Shown: in pieces, positions 32,201-41,914 of the stretch
Position numbering within the stretch: the stretch's first letter is position 1
How the letters are laid out: each line of letters starts with the position of its first letter
Assembly (NCBI GenBank): GCA_963680875.1
Contig: OY804579.1
Span: 22,677,804 to 22,741,803 of the forward strand
Direction of reading: 5' to 3'
DNA from: Bathymodiolus brooksi
Lineage: Eukaryota > Mollusca > Bivalvia > Mytilida > Modiolidae
Length of the DNA: 64,000 nt
The notes under the pieces: generated by a model
What the model saw: only the letters and a program-made list of their open reading frames with translations
The model's database searches: none
What the model was told of the DNA's origin: nothing
Translations under genes and position numbers: made by a program

Positions 32201-32896
32201 CGATAAGTCATATGAATGAAGAAAGGACCGGATTGTGATTACGACAAACGGAACATATCCGTGGTAATTTTTGACACCGATATTCCGTAATGCTTAACCA
32301 ACCTTGGAGGAAATATTCAATTTGAGAGAACAATGTTTTACGGCAATTGTGAGGTAATGCATATTCTAAACATGAGAAAAAAACCTTGATGACATAAATA
32401 ATATATGGAAAAAAAAGGTCTGTAAATTTAGTACATTTTATATATGTAAAGTTGAGCCTTTGTCACAGAACGTAAAATATTTCATATGCATACTGAGCGA
32501 AAAGCTCCACAAATAGTAATATTCTAATATAGTAAGAACCTCGTTTTGATATATTTGGTCTCCATTATTGTAGATACTTTATACTTTCAGGCTGACTTAG
32601 TTTGGAATAATAACTTAGGTGGTATATTTGTATGGACCATCGATATGGATGATTTCTCTGGTTCTTGTGGTATGAAATATCCCATGATGAATGCCGTACT
32701 CCATGGCTTACACGCATATCATGATTATTTAATAGAGAAAAATGAAGTTATGTTGTTCTTAGCAGAGCAAAGAAGGCTTGAAAAAGAAAGACTTGCAAAA
32801 GTAGCAATCGAAAAACGGAAAGCCGGGCATACGTTAAATCAATTGCGTCCACCAAAAACATCCGTTGCAGCAACGACACCATCATTTCATTGGTGA
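23235..32896 (+). CDS. Secreted GH18 chitinase-like protein with substituted catalytic motif, 8 exons, 440 aa
   Basis: Exons 23235-23295, 24529-24712, 25466-25712, 26645-26769, 27953-28064, 30690-30860, 31819-31935 and 32591-32896 join in phase: 1323 nt, 440 codons plus TGA. Seen: signal peptide 1-20; GH18 first strand ([10 protein letters not shown]); SIGGWELGS corresponding to the SxGG strand; [11 protein letters not shown] with D137, D140, N142 and E144; [15 protein letters not shown], where active family members read MxYDxx[27 protein letters not shown], the closing Trp strand. GH18 enzymes cleave chitin with the Glu of DxxDxDxE assisted by the Asp two residues before it; here that Asp is Asn. 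Catalysis is therefore probably weak or lost (inference), as in chitinase-like lectins. No CBM14 module: the protein ends in a charged, helix-prone tail ([20 protein letters not shown]). Exon count and phases match gene 2 (44606 on). Confidence 0.88.
23320..23700 (-). mobile_element. tRNA-headed SINE, family C
   Basis: Minus strand head CATCGGTGATGTAATGGTTA and GTAGATCGTGATTCGAGCTC, body with TCCGCTTTGTACTAGACC on plus. Lies in intron 1 of GH18 gene 1. Confidence 0.65.
24529..24712 (+). CDS. GH18 gene 1, exon 2
   Basis: Acceptor GTTTTAG, donor GTATGT. Encodes the first beta-strand and [15 protein letters not shown], equivalent to [13 protein letters not shown] of gene 2; same 184-nt length and phase as its counterpart. 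Confidence 0.88.
24796..24905 (-). mobile_element. Retroelement 3'-end fragment, family E, degenerate
   Basis: AGAAGAGGTTAAAGATACAA then GAAGCCGTGATTCGAAGACG; intron 2 of GH18 gene 1. Confidence 0.35.
25150..25395. mobile_element. MITE-like element with imperfect inverted ends
   Basis: Left end ACCAGGCCCGGATTTAG; right end GTCCGGTCCTGATTA, whose reverse complement TAATCAGGACCGGAC resembles it. The interior repeats GGGGCCCCTGGGC and GGGCCCC. Intron 2 of GH18 gene 1. Superfamily not determined. Confidence 0.45.
25466..25712 (+). CDS. GH18 gene 1, exon 3 (catalytic strand)
   Basis: Acceptor GATATAG chosen because it completes the split Gln codon; donor GTAAGG. Encodes [10 protein letters not shown] and [20 protein letters not shown]. 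The third Asp of the GH18 motif is Asn (AAT); the Glu is kept. Confidence 0.92.
25878..26005. repeat. Two direct copies of a ~67-bp unit
   Basis: ACACTCAAATAAACTACCAT to ACCATCGTCTCATCTCTCA occurs twice in succession, nearly identical; intron 3 of GH18 gene 1. Confidence 0.9.
26255..26480 (-). mobile_element. MetaSINE (BivaMD-SINE-like)
   Basis: Reverse copy: TTATGGTGTTTAATGCCACT, GTGGAGGAAAACGGAATAAC, GGGGTTCGAATTAACAATG (box B), and CAACAGCCATACGATCATAA. Nearly full length. Confidence 0.75.
26645..26769 (+). CDS. GH18 gene 1, exon 4
   Basis: Acceptor TTTTTAG, donor GTGAGC, 125 nt as in gene 2. Encodes the helix and strand before the substrate-site strand ([10 protein letters not shown], then YDIQRMS). 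Confidence 0.85.
26815..27150 (-). mobile_element. Retroelement 3'-end fragment related to family E
   Basis: AGAATACCGAAACGGCAAAT then ACAACACAGGGCACATGACG. Same subfamily as 30205 and 44770; the middle is A/C-rich. Intron 4 of GH18 gene 1. Confidence 0.4.
27953..28064 (+). CDS. GH18 gene 1, exon 5
   Basis: Acceptor ATTTCAG, donor GTAAGT. Encodes [17 protein letters not shown]; the MxYDxxG motif is altered to LxYDxxG with Lys before it. Confidence 0.88.
28295..28560. repeat. Local direct repeats
   Basis: TGATGAAGGTATGGAATCAG is repeated at 28447 as TGATGAAGGTACGGAATCAG, and GCACGGGATACGTTAGGCAA occurs at 28486 and 28522. Confidence 0.7.
28570..28875 (-). mobile_element. Retroelement 3'-end copy, family E
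   Basis: Antisense: AATTTCAAGATATCAAAAAG, CGGGATGATCCCGGGTGCTC, TAGTGTGACACCCTTCGTGT. Intron 5 of GH18 gene 1. Confidence 0.6.
29440..29710 (-). mobile_element. MetaSINE (BivaMD-SINE-like), full length
   Basis: Reverse copy from TTTAGGTTTATGGTGTTTAA to ACCATACGAGATCATGACCA, with GAGGTTCGAACTCACAAC as box B and GGAGTACCCGGAGAAAACC as Meta domain. Confidence 0.85.
29875..30115 (+). mobile_element. SINE family C copy
   Basis: GAGGGTTCGATCTCGAGG (box B), then CTCGGAGTCAGGGTAATGTG and GGGCTCGTAATATAAGCATC, the sense orientation of the body seen at 4355 and 23320. Confidence 0.55.
30205..30405 (+). mobile_element. Retroelement 3'-end fragment related to family E
   Basis: CGGAGCACATGGGTTCACCC to TGCTCTTTTGGTTTTTTC, sense UTR; it creates two overlapping spurious frames. 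Confidence 0.5.
30690..30860 (+). CDS. GH18 gene 1, exon 6
   Basis: Acceptor TCTTTCAG, donor GTATGT. Encodes [20 protein letters not shown] then YGRSY, the conserved GxPxYGRS strand. A ~40-bp tandem repeat starts just after the donor. Confidence 0.9.
30868..31055. repeat. ~40-bp tandem repeat, about five units
   Basis: Units carry GAAACGAGGTCAAAATAAA and ATTGAGATG; starts directly after the exon-6 donor of GH18 gene 1. Confidence 0.8.
31819..31935 (+). CDS. GH18 gene 1, exon 7
   Basis: Acceptor TGCTTTAG, donor GTGAGT. Encodes [20 protein letters not shown] and [17 protein letters not shown], matching exon 7 of gene 2 in position and phase. Confidence 0.86.
31948..32330 (-). mobile_element. 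Retroelement 3'-end copy, family E
   Basis: AGGAGATACCAAAGGGGGAT to GATATTCCGTAATGCTTAAC, antisense, in the last intron of GH18 gene 1. Confidence 0.65.
32591..32896 (+). CDS. GH18 gene 1, exon 8 (last strand and charged tail)
   Basis: Acceptor ACTTTCAG. Encodes [15 protein letters not shown] and then a lysine/glutamate-rich tail ending at TGA. The tail replaces the linker exon of gene 2, and no cysteine-rich chitin-binding module follows. Confidence 0.9.
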   Translation, partial: ADLVWNNNLGGIFVWTIDMDDFSGSCGMKYPMMNAVLHGLHAYHDYLIEKNEVMLFLAEQRRLEKERLAKVAIEKRKAGHTLNQLRPPKTSVAATTPSFHW

Positions 32897-33239
32897 TAAA
32901 ATCTTCAATACACAGGTTTGATATATTCAAACTAAGAATTTCGTTAATACTACATAATTATGTTCATCTAAAAAATACAAATCTAAGAGAGCAATTATAC
33001 TTGTTTATATTTCAAAACTTTTTGATTGAAATGCCTGTACCTGTATCGAATTTGCTTCTTTCTAGGATTATTGCTAATGAATTTTGGAACAGTTCCGACA
33101 ATAGCATTTTTTGTTTTTCATTTTATTAGAGATTGTGTAATGTTATTTGGTATATTCAATCAAGGTTCATTGAAAAAAAACCAAGGGTTGGAGGGAGGAT
33201 GGGGTGAGGCCTCGAGTTTGTGATATTTGTAGTTGCTAC

Positions 33240-33245
33240 AATAAA
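33240..33245 (+). terminator. Candidate polyadenylation signal of GH18 gene 1
   Basis: AATAAA about 345 nt after the stop codon. A plausible poly(A) signal by position only; AATAAA is common by chance in sequence this AT-rich. Confidence 0.25.
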
Positions 33246-33529
33246 CTTTTATACATAGGCAAAACGCCCCTCATAGAGCTTTGTCCTTTTACCCTGAACA
33301 TGTTTACAGTCCATTTAGTTTAGCAGTTTGGTAGAAGAAGATTAAAATGTGAGAAAGTTAACCATGGATGCTAATTGATTGTAAACAAAGATTCACTTGG
33401 CCCTTGATTAACTTGAATTAACGAATTACTCTTATGTAAACGAATATCACTGCTTGCGAGGCTTACATATATCTAATTGTTATTATGCTATAGAAACGAG
33501 TAGCACATACTCCTAATCAACGTATGGGT

Positions 33530-33625
33530 AAGAAGAATTCCATCGGCGATATAATGATTAGCGTGCTAGCCTCGTGTGCAGTAGATCGTGGAATCAGGTT
33601 AAATCAAAGACTATGTAATTGGTAT
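33530..33625 (+). mobile_element. SINE family C head fragment
   Basis: ATAATGATTAGCGTGCTAGC (box A) and GTAGATCGTGGAATCAGGTT (box B remnant). Confidence 0.5.
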
Positions 33626-33784
33626 TAAGAAGTAAAATAAAACCAGGGTTTTCAACATTTGACACTATACATCTGTTGATTACAGCACTTTCCTCCACCT
33701 GTTGACAATATTATACAGTCTCTGAGTCTGTAGCAATGTTTCAAAAGAGATGATTTCAATTTTCTCATTGTGAACTTTCCATTT

Positions 33785-34315
33785 ATATGTAGCAACATTC
33801 CAGCAGTACCTGCATATGGAGTATATATCTCTCAGATGATACGATATTGTAGAGCTTGTGGTTCCTATCAGGATTTCCTTGATAGAGGGTTGCTGCTAAC
33901 AAAGAAGCTACTGAACCAAGGTTCCTTTTGGTAAAGTTGAAGTCATCACTTCGGAAATTTGATTGTCACCACCATGACTTGGTTGACCATTATGGAATAT
34001 CTGTGTCACGGATATGTTCCACTTGTCGTAAATACTTCCCGGTCCTTTCCTCATTCACGACTTATCACCGGATTTGTAACTAGATTAACACGACGGGTGC
34101 CACCAGTGGAGCAGGAACTGCCTACCCTTCCAGAGCACCTGAGTTCACCCCCGGTTGTTAGTGGGGTTCGTGTTACTCGATCTTTAGTGTTATATATATG
34201 TTTTGTAGATCGTTGTTTGTCCTTTTGTACTTTTTCTTTGACCATTGTGTTGTCTTCTTCTTCGATATACGGATTCTAATTGCCCCTTTGGTATCTTCAA
34301 ACTCTTCTTTCACAT
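33785..34315 (+). mobile_element. Retroelement 3' end, family E: RT C-terminus plus 3' UTR
   Basis: 33791 on reads SNIPAVPAYGVYISQMIRY, then CRACGSYQDFLDRGLLLTKK. After a stop and frame change near 33930 it continues as LKSSLRKF and HHDLVDHYGISVS. This matches the C-terminal end of a reverse transcriptase family that I recall from bivalves and corals; I cannot name its class with certainty. The following UTR (GCACCTGAGTTCACCCC to GGTATCTTCAAACTCTTCTT) is the part found in the other family E copies. 5'-truncated and dead. Confidence 0.7.
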
Positions 34316-34365
34316 GACAACAAAATGACTCGTGCTGTACTAGCTATACACAGCTCAAAGGAACC

Positions 34366-34620
34366 ACCGTCATCGTGATCGTATGGTAGTTGGATTTACA
34401 ACTACTATGAAGTCAGTGTCTATCATCACTAACGTTGTGAGTTCGAATTCTGCTCATGGCGAGGTGTATTCGATGCAACGCTATGTGTTATTATCTGTTA
34501 GCGACTGGTGGCAGGTCGATGGTTTTCACCGGATATTCTGGTTTGCTTCCACCATTAAAACTGACCACCACGATATAGCTAAAATATTGTTTAAAGTGTC
34601 GCTATACATCATAACTATAA
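34366..34620 (+). mobile_element. MetaSINE (BivaMD-SINE-like), full length
   Basis: TCGTGATCGTATGGTAGTTG head, GTGAGTTCGAATTCTG box B, body with ACCGGATATTCTGGTTTGC, tail AAAGTGTCGCTATACATC. Confidence 0.8.
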
Positions 34621-36595
34621 CCCCCACAATTCAAGGAAAGGGAGATAAATCTTTCATTTTAATGATAAAATTAATCTATAAAATAATAAAAACAAACCAC
34701 ACACATATTGAGGGTTTAGGGATATGGTGTTTAACTAATTCGTGTTTCATAATTGCAATACATATTTTTACTCTTGTTTTTGGTTATATTGCTAAACCAT
34801 TACTATTGGATTATAGTTTTTGCTTTGTCACATATTGTTGTTAGCACATTTTATGAGGCTTTATTAGTGAAAAATAATATCAAACACATCGTGAGAAACT
34901 GATAAGCATGTATATGAATTATAGCTTTTAATAAAAAATAATCCATTTGTACTCAAAATGTTTACCTAAATTAATGAATTCAGACGCATGTATTTACATA
35001 TTAATTCCACATGTACAAGAACACAGAGCTGAATATGGTTTGGTCTAACCCATCTCTGAAAGCTACAATAAAGAAATAAATGACCTAGATTCAACGCTAT
35101 CATCGTTTTACATAATCAAGGTGTCCTATAGATTATTCGCCATGAACCCAACAAATGGCATACATACTACTGATCACGACATCAATGCACTCTGTACTGT
35201 ATATAGAACAAACCCAGAAGTGTAGTACATGTCTTATCTGTATTTACTACATGTTACACTCAATATATATAATTACATTATATGTTCATTATATTAAGAG
35301 AGTCCCATGTGATTGGTCATAAGTTTCACACGTGTTTTCAGAATTGAAACATCGCCAAGTCAATGAGGAGCATCCAACAACGCACACTTCCGGAATATTT
35401 AAACAATTAATAATAATTCCAATTGTTTGAATTAATGTAAAAATATGATTATCAGAATTGAATGCACACATTACAGTTTTATAGGGTTGTAAAAGCGTTA
35501 TCAGTAGTACATTGTTTATATGAAGGACTACCACGCTTGATACAAAATGTACTTAAGTCAACGCTTTTATAATTATAAAATGTTACATTCAATTCTTATA
35601 TTAACTTTGAATATACCCTGTTTTAAGTTCAATATTTTACAAAATATCAAGATCATGGCTGTTAGTTTTACATTATTATATAATTGAATGGTAAGAATAA
35701 AGAGAAAGTTATTAAGTTATGGTCGACATTATCAACACGAAATATCAATATAGTCCGACACAAGACAGGCGAATGTAAATTGATGATGGAAATATTGGTC
35801 ATTGCCTGCGATTAATGGAATTACAACCCTTCATACTAAACGGTCACCCTTCATACAAACATTATGAAATTAATCGAATGCTAGGGGAGATGATAGACCC
35901 AGATCTGAAGACATTTCTGCTCACTAAGTAAAGAGATGACACAAGTACAATATTACAACATGAACGCCAATAGTGAAATCAAGTACTTAGAAAGGCTAAC
36001 GCCACAGGTCGTAGACCTTTTATGTTCAATGATTTGAGGTGAGAGGTGATTGCTCGCTTTGTGGATATTGGTGGAATTGTTGATCATCACTGTTTAAGCT
36101 ATCCTTGGATAACTGTCCTATAAATGACACGAATCGGTGATTCTTAAAGAGCAAACGAAACAAAGAGTATACCAATTCAGAAGTTTATAGACAAGCTAGT
36201 CCTTTCTAAAACAATATCGAACAGATCAGGGTTTAAAGAACGTATCAATTTTCGTGGAAGGTGGAACTGTTGTTATTGAAGTTTCAAGAAGGTAGAATAC
36301 AATACATGTCTTACTGCATAGAACAACAGAAATCACATGCCCCGGTACTGTAAATTTCATTTTTTTAATATGTTATTTAGTTGTAGGATAGACCTGTTGG
36401 TTTTGCCATCAAATGATCTATATTCGCTATGAACAAAAACTATTGATAGAAAATAATTTTGTGAAATCGAATTTCCATAGGCACAACAAGGTTAGACGTG
36501 TCATTCTTCAATTTCATACCTGTAGCTTGTGTAGAAATGTCAGACCTCCTATTCTTGTCTGTTAAGTTTTCGTAATATTCTTAATTACCATCATG
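34621..36595. other. Unassigned AT-rich spacer
   Basis: No supportable gene. Short frames here lack motifs. Confidence 0.4.
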
Positions 36596-36699
36596 ATTAA
36601 ATGTCTGCATGACAATTTCCGTCAACTTCCTTTCGACTTTCATTAAAGACGGAAATTAGCAATATTTTTGATGTTTTGGTCATAGAAGATATTCTCTTT

Positions 36700-36810
36700 C
36701 TGCTACCACTGGATAACCATATTTCTTCACACTCGATAGTTAAATTGTCTTGAATTTTGAAACTTTAACTATTTCGAGTGGAGAAATATCCACTGGTAGC
36801 AGCAAAATAA
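36700..36810. repeat. Imperfect inverted repeat (fold-back)
   Basis: TTCTGCTACCACTGGATAAC near 36702 is mirrored by ATCCACTGGTAGCAGCAA near 36790, with the central arms CACTCGATAGTTAAAT and TTTAACTATTTCGAGTG. It could form a hairpin of about 40 bp. The left arm resembles ATATTTCTCCACTCTCGAGA at 51440, so it may be a transposon terminus. Confidence 0.6.
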
Positions 36811-36904
36811 TCTATAGATGAACAATATCCCAGCATAAACAAGGATAATGATTATATTAACATTCTATCAGATTGCTGCAAGTTCAATTATATTTGAATA
36901 GAGG

Positions 36905-37050
36905 GGAAAAGGGGGCATGGTGTGTTTTTTGGTGGAGGAAACCGGAGTACCCGAAGAAAACCACCGACCAGCTGCAAGTCACTCACAAACTTTATCACAT
37001 AAAGTTGTATCGGGTACATCTCGCAGAAGGACTTCATAATGAATCTTACA
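36905..37050 (-). mobile_element. MetaSINE fragment
   Basis: GTGGAGGAAACCGGAGTACC through GTCACTCACAAACTTTATCA; head and tail truncated. Confidence 0.65.
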
Positions 37051-37349
37051 GCCAGTAAATGTTATCAGTGTTTATGAACACCACAGTCTTCGAGTGTTTG
37101 TTTACCTTAATAACGAAATTTAGATTCGATAAGTCTGGTTATTGGTGTTTATGATCACTTTCAGTAATTTGTCAACTATTTCCTGATTATCAGATTTTAT
37201 ATAGAGAGAATGTCCTTACAATAGTTAAATCGTCATCGATAGGTCTCTGGAAACTTTAAGGTATTAGATGAACAGGGGAGAAATCACGATCATTAAGATC
37301 CAAACCATTATCACAAATATGAACAAACCTGAGCAAGTATGAAATATAA

Positions 37350-37465
37350 ACGGTTTTAATTAATTTGGCCTTTCAATCTTTCGATTTTCAGCCTATCCGA
37401 TGAAGGTTATTCCAGAAACACGTCGTGCGCATTAAATTTGATATTTATGTTATTATTAGAATAAC
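37350..37465 (-). repeat. Dispersed repeat A copy, reverse
   Basis: TTTGGCCTTTCAATCTTTCG to TTAAATTTGATATTTATGTT. Confidence 0.65.
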
Positions 37466-37477
37466 GCCTTTCAGAAA

Positions 37478-37556
37478 AAAAAAACAAAAAAACAAAACAA
37501 AGCAAAAACAAAAACAAAACAAAGCAAACAAACAACGAAAAACAAAACAAAAACTT
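37478..37556. repeat. (CAAAA)n low-complexity tract
   Basis: A runs spaced by C/G, directly after the repeat A copy. Confidence 0.85.
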
Positions 37557-37802
37557 TTTATTACATGAAATACATATTGAGAGAGGAAATACCTCTAAAC
37601 TTGCACGATTCACTGGTATTGTTACTTTTCTGTAGAATAAGAACTGAAGGGTGTTAGAGAGAAAACTATTATTGTCAGATAATACATAGTAGAGGTATAT
37701 CCAGTTATTGTTGCTGATGACAACGATGTTTTTTTAAATGTTATTTTGAAGATTTGATTAAATTGGGATTCGTAGAAACAGGGCAAACACAACCACAACA
37801 TA

Positions 37803-37804
37803 AG

Positions 37805-37833
<29 letters not shown>
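37803..37833. repeat. (TA)n microsatellite
   Basis: About 15 uninterrupted TA units. Confidence 0.95.
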
Positions 37834-37836
<3 letters not shown>

Positions 37837-38367
37837 CCTAATTCCTATATTTGGTTGACAAAAAATGTATGCGAAAGCATAAATTTGTAAATAGACTGTC
37901 AGCATAGATCTGTAGAGTGATCATTTAATTCAAAACGAAGAAAGGAATGTTTGGTGAATCAGACGGACAATCATGAGTTCTAGTACTCCTAGTCATGTAA
38001 TTTTAAATCCGAGGGCAAGGCCAAGTCTGAATTATTAACCCTAGCACGGGTTTATGTATGCTTAAAGAAATGTCATTTACATGGTTAATAACTATGATAC
38101 ACCATATCGAATATGAAAGTGACCAGTGAGGAATTGACCATTAAGAAATTGAAAGTGATAAATCCTTGACTTAATGGGACCAGATAAAGTATTACAGTGG
38201 ACATATAGATAAGTGTAGGTGTCAAACGTGTAGTCGTACATTTCCACTACGGTAAGAACAAACATCGCATGGAATAGCAAACAAGGTACACTTTATTTCA
38301 GAAATTCTTTGTAAGATAACTACATTTCCATCAAATGATGCTTAATGACGACATTTATGTTAATGTT

Positions 38368-38625
38368 TGGTTTAGGTTTATGGTGCTTAACGCCACTTTC
38401 AACAATATTTCAGTTATATCGTGGCGGTCAGTTTCATTGGTGGAAGAAACCGGAGTAACCGGAGAAAACCACCGACCTGTCGCAAGTCACTGACAAATTA
38501 TCATATAACGTTGCATCAAGTACAACTCGCAATGAACGGGGTTCGAACTCATAGCTTCAGTGGTGATAGACACTGATTGCACAGGTAGTTGCATAGCAAA
38601 CTACAATGCGATCACGACCACGAAG
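38368..38625 (-). mobile_element. MetaSINE (BivaMD-SINE-like), full length
   Basis: TTTAGGTTTATGGTGCTTAA to CTACAATGCGATCACGACCA, box B GGGGTTCGAACTCATAGC. Confidence 0.85.
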
Positions 38626-39228
38626 TCCCCTGCAAAATAACTGAATTTGCATCAAATTTTGGTTCTGGTTAAAGTTGACATCAATGTTAGAATACACCCT
38701 GTCCTGGATATATACTATTCAATTTTTAGTGTTATTTATTTACACTCTTTACCTAAAGGTGTTTTAAAATCAAATAAAAGCATTAAAATCTGATGATATT
38801 TTTAATGTTGTAAAACAACTCCCTTCTCATGCAGTTTTATGTAGATTGATAAAGGATTTTCTACATAATTCAAATCATTTGTGCTAAATTTGTAAGTTGA
38901 TAAAACTGAGATGAAGGTTGTTTTCTCAGTAAAGGTCAGCCATATTCGGAAATCAAAGTAAACATAACAGTTAACTTTAGCATCAATTTGGCATGTTCAT
39001 TAAGACTGTATCCACATAACTCTTGTATTACAACTGTTCAATTAATACAGAATATTGCAGTGCAAAAGCGGTAGAAATGGGGTTTAATATAAAGATGACA
39101 AGAACAAAATAAATTGCACATACTGCACATTTACAAAAAATTCAATTACGGCATACAATCTAATGAAATAAACCAAGTATTTTTCACCAAAGTTATGTTC
39201 TATTCTTTGCTATGATCAAGTAAAAAGA
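38626..39228. other. Unassigned AT-rich spacer
   Basis: No feature seen. Confidence 0.4.
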
Positions 39229-39231
39229 ATA

Positions 39232-39628
39232 AACACAAAATACAGCACCATAAGAACACAAAATACAGCACCATTAGAACACAAAATACAGTACCATTAG
39301 AACACAACATACAGCACCATAAGAACACAAAATACAGTACCATAAGAACACAAAATACAGCACCATAAGAACACAAAATACAGTACCATAAGAACACAAA
39401 ATACAGCACCATAAGAACACAAAATACAGCACCATCAGAACACAAAATACAGCACCATAAGAACACAAAATACAGTACCATAAGAACACAAAATACAGCA
39501 CCATAAGAACACAAAATACAGCACCATAAGAACACAAAATACAGTACCATAAGAACACAAAATACAGTACCATAAGAACACAAATTACAGTACCATAAGA
39601 GCACAAAATACAGTACCATAAGAACACT
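39232..39628. repeat. 23-bp minisatellite, about 17 units
   Basis: Unit AGAACACAAAATACAGCACC plus ATA, with a C/T variant at one site. Because 23 is not a multiple of 3, the 159-codon minus-strand frame cycles through three phases and is an artefact. Confidence 0.95.
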
Positions 39629-39651
39629 TACAAGAACCAATAGAACAATTG

Positions 39652-39786
39652 TAAAAAGAGAGAAGATACCACCACACACATAACAGACCGCTAACTTTCA
39701 CGACCTGGTACAGTGATTAAAGAGAGAAGATACCAGCACACATACAACATACCGCTAACTTTCGCGACCTGGTAGAGCGATTAAAG
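39652..39786. repeat. Two direct copies of a ~65-bp unit
   Basis: AGAGAGAAGATACCACCACA to CGACCTGGTACAGTGATTAA occurs twice, abutting the 23-bp array. Confidence 0.85.
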
Positions 39787-39799
39787 AGTGATTGGGGTT

Positions 39800-40489
39800 A
39801 AATAATTTTATATGCCCTTACATCCCCTATTAGATAAATGATGCGGTCATGATACAAAAAGCTAATTTAGGATCATAACACGTTCCCTCTAAGATAGTCA
39901 ATTATTTTAGAATTTTACAACATTAAGCATACAGTTCCAAATATATAATTTAGTAATGAAAAATACACTGGCATTAAGCTATCAAAGTTATGAAAAGAAA
40001 GTTAAAATAGTGATGGCCAACAATTCATCAATATTAGGAAACGAACAATTACCTCTCGCCCTAACTCACTAAGCAAACAAGAAATTATTGGTCTTCGTGT
40101 GAGACCAGAATGAACTTGCTAAAATCAAATACTCAACATAGTATAGTAATATAATAAGGAATGACATATAAATGTTCTGACTTAATTGCTAGTTGTACCG
40201 GCAGATTGTCTATGTTTGATAAAGGAAATCTGCTAAATCATAGCCTTTACGAATAAGATTTTTCAAATATTTTACAAGTTTAGTTATCTCAGGTTTGAAC
40301 TTTTTAGCTTAGACTGATTAACCAGGGAAAGTCATCATAATATTTAAAAATACATAATATTTTATATCATAAAATAGTTCAGGTTTCAAACGTTGATAAT
40401 TTTGTGCATACATTAAAATAAAGGACAGTTCTTTTGCGAATCATATTCACCGATTCGGGTGTTTAACTCTTGTAAGAAGAGACTATATA
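39800..40489. other. Unassigned AT-rich spacer
   Basis: No feature seen before the Tc1 element. Confidence 0.4.
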
Positions 40490-41812
40490 CAGTGCATGGC
40501 CAAAAGTGAGTCATCAAAATGGCCGACGAAAATAAAAAATAAAATGATGATACCCATTTCCTTTATTTTTCCTAAAATTTGAAATTAGCAAGGCGATGAA
40601 TTTTATATATTAATACAGTAACATTTAATGACGTCACGGTGGACATTGACCTCTCTGTTTATGAAAAATCGTCTGCTGAAACAATGGCCTGAAAACTTAA
40701 ACAAATGTCAACACCGCAGAAAGAAGTTGCTATATCTTTGTTTGAGGATGAAGTAAGCCAGCGCCGAATTGCAGATATATCAGGAGTAAGTCAAATCAGG
40801 TGTGTCAAAATTTTTTGAAGCGATTCAATCAGCGAGAAAGTTGTGAAAATGAACGACAAAGTGGTCGACCAAGAAAAACTGATGACCGCAGTGACAGAAA
40901 GATTTTGCGTTGTGTGAAAACGGACAGACGACAAAGTTTGACGGAAATTACGAACAAAGTGAATAATGTTTTGCCAAACACGATTTCTACAAGGACTGTT
41001 CGTAGACGATTACGATTCCATGGGTTCACAAGGAGAAAAATTCGTAAGACCCTCACCATTCGGACTGAGAACAGACCTCGTCGCGTACATTGGTGTAAGT
41101 CAAAGCATAAATGGACTTTAAATAGGGACTGGAAAAGAGTTATATTTAGCAATGAAACACAGGTGGTGGTTGATTCAAACAAGCGTGTTTATGTGTGGAG
41201 ACGACCTGATGAAGTTTGGCGACCTGAATGTCTCGGACTTCGTGGCCACTGTAAATTTTCTGCTATGTTCTGGGGTTGTATAACTTATCAAGTTGAGGGC
41301 AATATTAACTCAAGGAAGTATATTAATATTTTACACACATATGTATGGCCTGTAATTGCTCGCGATTTCCCAACTGATGAGTATCTGTTCCAAGATGACA
41401 ATGCCCCCGTACATGCTTCTAGGAAGACAACGCGGTGGAAACAGGAAAACAATATTAAATGTATGACATGGCCCTCTCAATCACCGGACCTTAACATAAT
41501 AGAAGATGTGTGGCGTACCATTAAGATCCGTTTACAAAGCCAGATAATTGACGTCAAAAACAGGACTCCGCTTGTTGCAAAAATGAAAGAAATATGGACC
41601 TCACTTCCTCAGCATTACATACGGAGTTTATATGCATCAATTCCGAAAAGACTTTGTCAGGTTATCAGATCAAAAAGGTCACGCAACAAAATATTAGGAT
41701 ATAGTATGTAATGTTTTTTTTATTTATGAAATAGTCCATTGAATCCGTTGACATCACTGGTTAATACATCTGATGTCGGTTATTTTGATGACTCACATTT
41801 GGCCATACACTG
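40490..41812 (+). mobile_element. Tc1-like DNA transposon, near-complete, TA target duplication
   Basis: Flanked by TA on both sides (40488-40489, 41813-41814). Inverted ends of about 37 bp: CAGTGCATGGCCAAAAGTGA on the left and, reverse-complemented, CAGTGTATGGCCAAATGTGA on the right, both continuing GTCATCAAAAT and CCGAC. Length 1323 bp, normal for Tc1. The ends differ at only a few positions, so it is not very old. Confidence 0.93.
40705..41711 (+). pseudogene. Tc1-like transposase, frameshifted and with altered catalytic Asp
   Basis: Tc1 transposases bind the inverted ends through paired helix-turn-helix domains and cut with a DDE triad. The N-terminus (MSTPQKEVAISLF, QRRIADISGVSQ) starts at 40705, but a run of six T at about 40811 puts the remainder in another frame, as if one base were lost. 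The rest is open to 41711, with the GRPRKT hook (SGRPRK), the MFWGC glycine motif, DNAPVH and PDLNIIEDVW. D and E are separated by 34 residues (DD34E). The first catalytic Asp, normally FSDES, reads FSNET, so this copy should be inactive even apart from the frameshift. Confidence 0.9.
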
Positions 41813-41914
41813 TACATCTATAATTTCAGGAATATATTACAAATTTAAGCAAACATTTGAAAGTAAATTGATGTCTTGTTAAATTGCATTTAAACTGGTG
41901 TACATATTGACTTC

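Noticed and set aside
34366..34844. 153-codon plus-strand frame
   Set aside because: It reads through a full-length MetaSINE; similar spurious frames occur on the copies at 41973, 52140 and 63071.
39200..39679. 159-codon minus-strand frame rich in Cys, Phe and Tyr that could pass for a membrane protein
   Set aside because: It is the 23-bp minisatellite read through all three phases; the product repeats every 23 residues.
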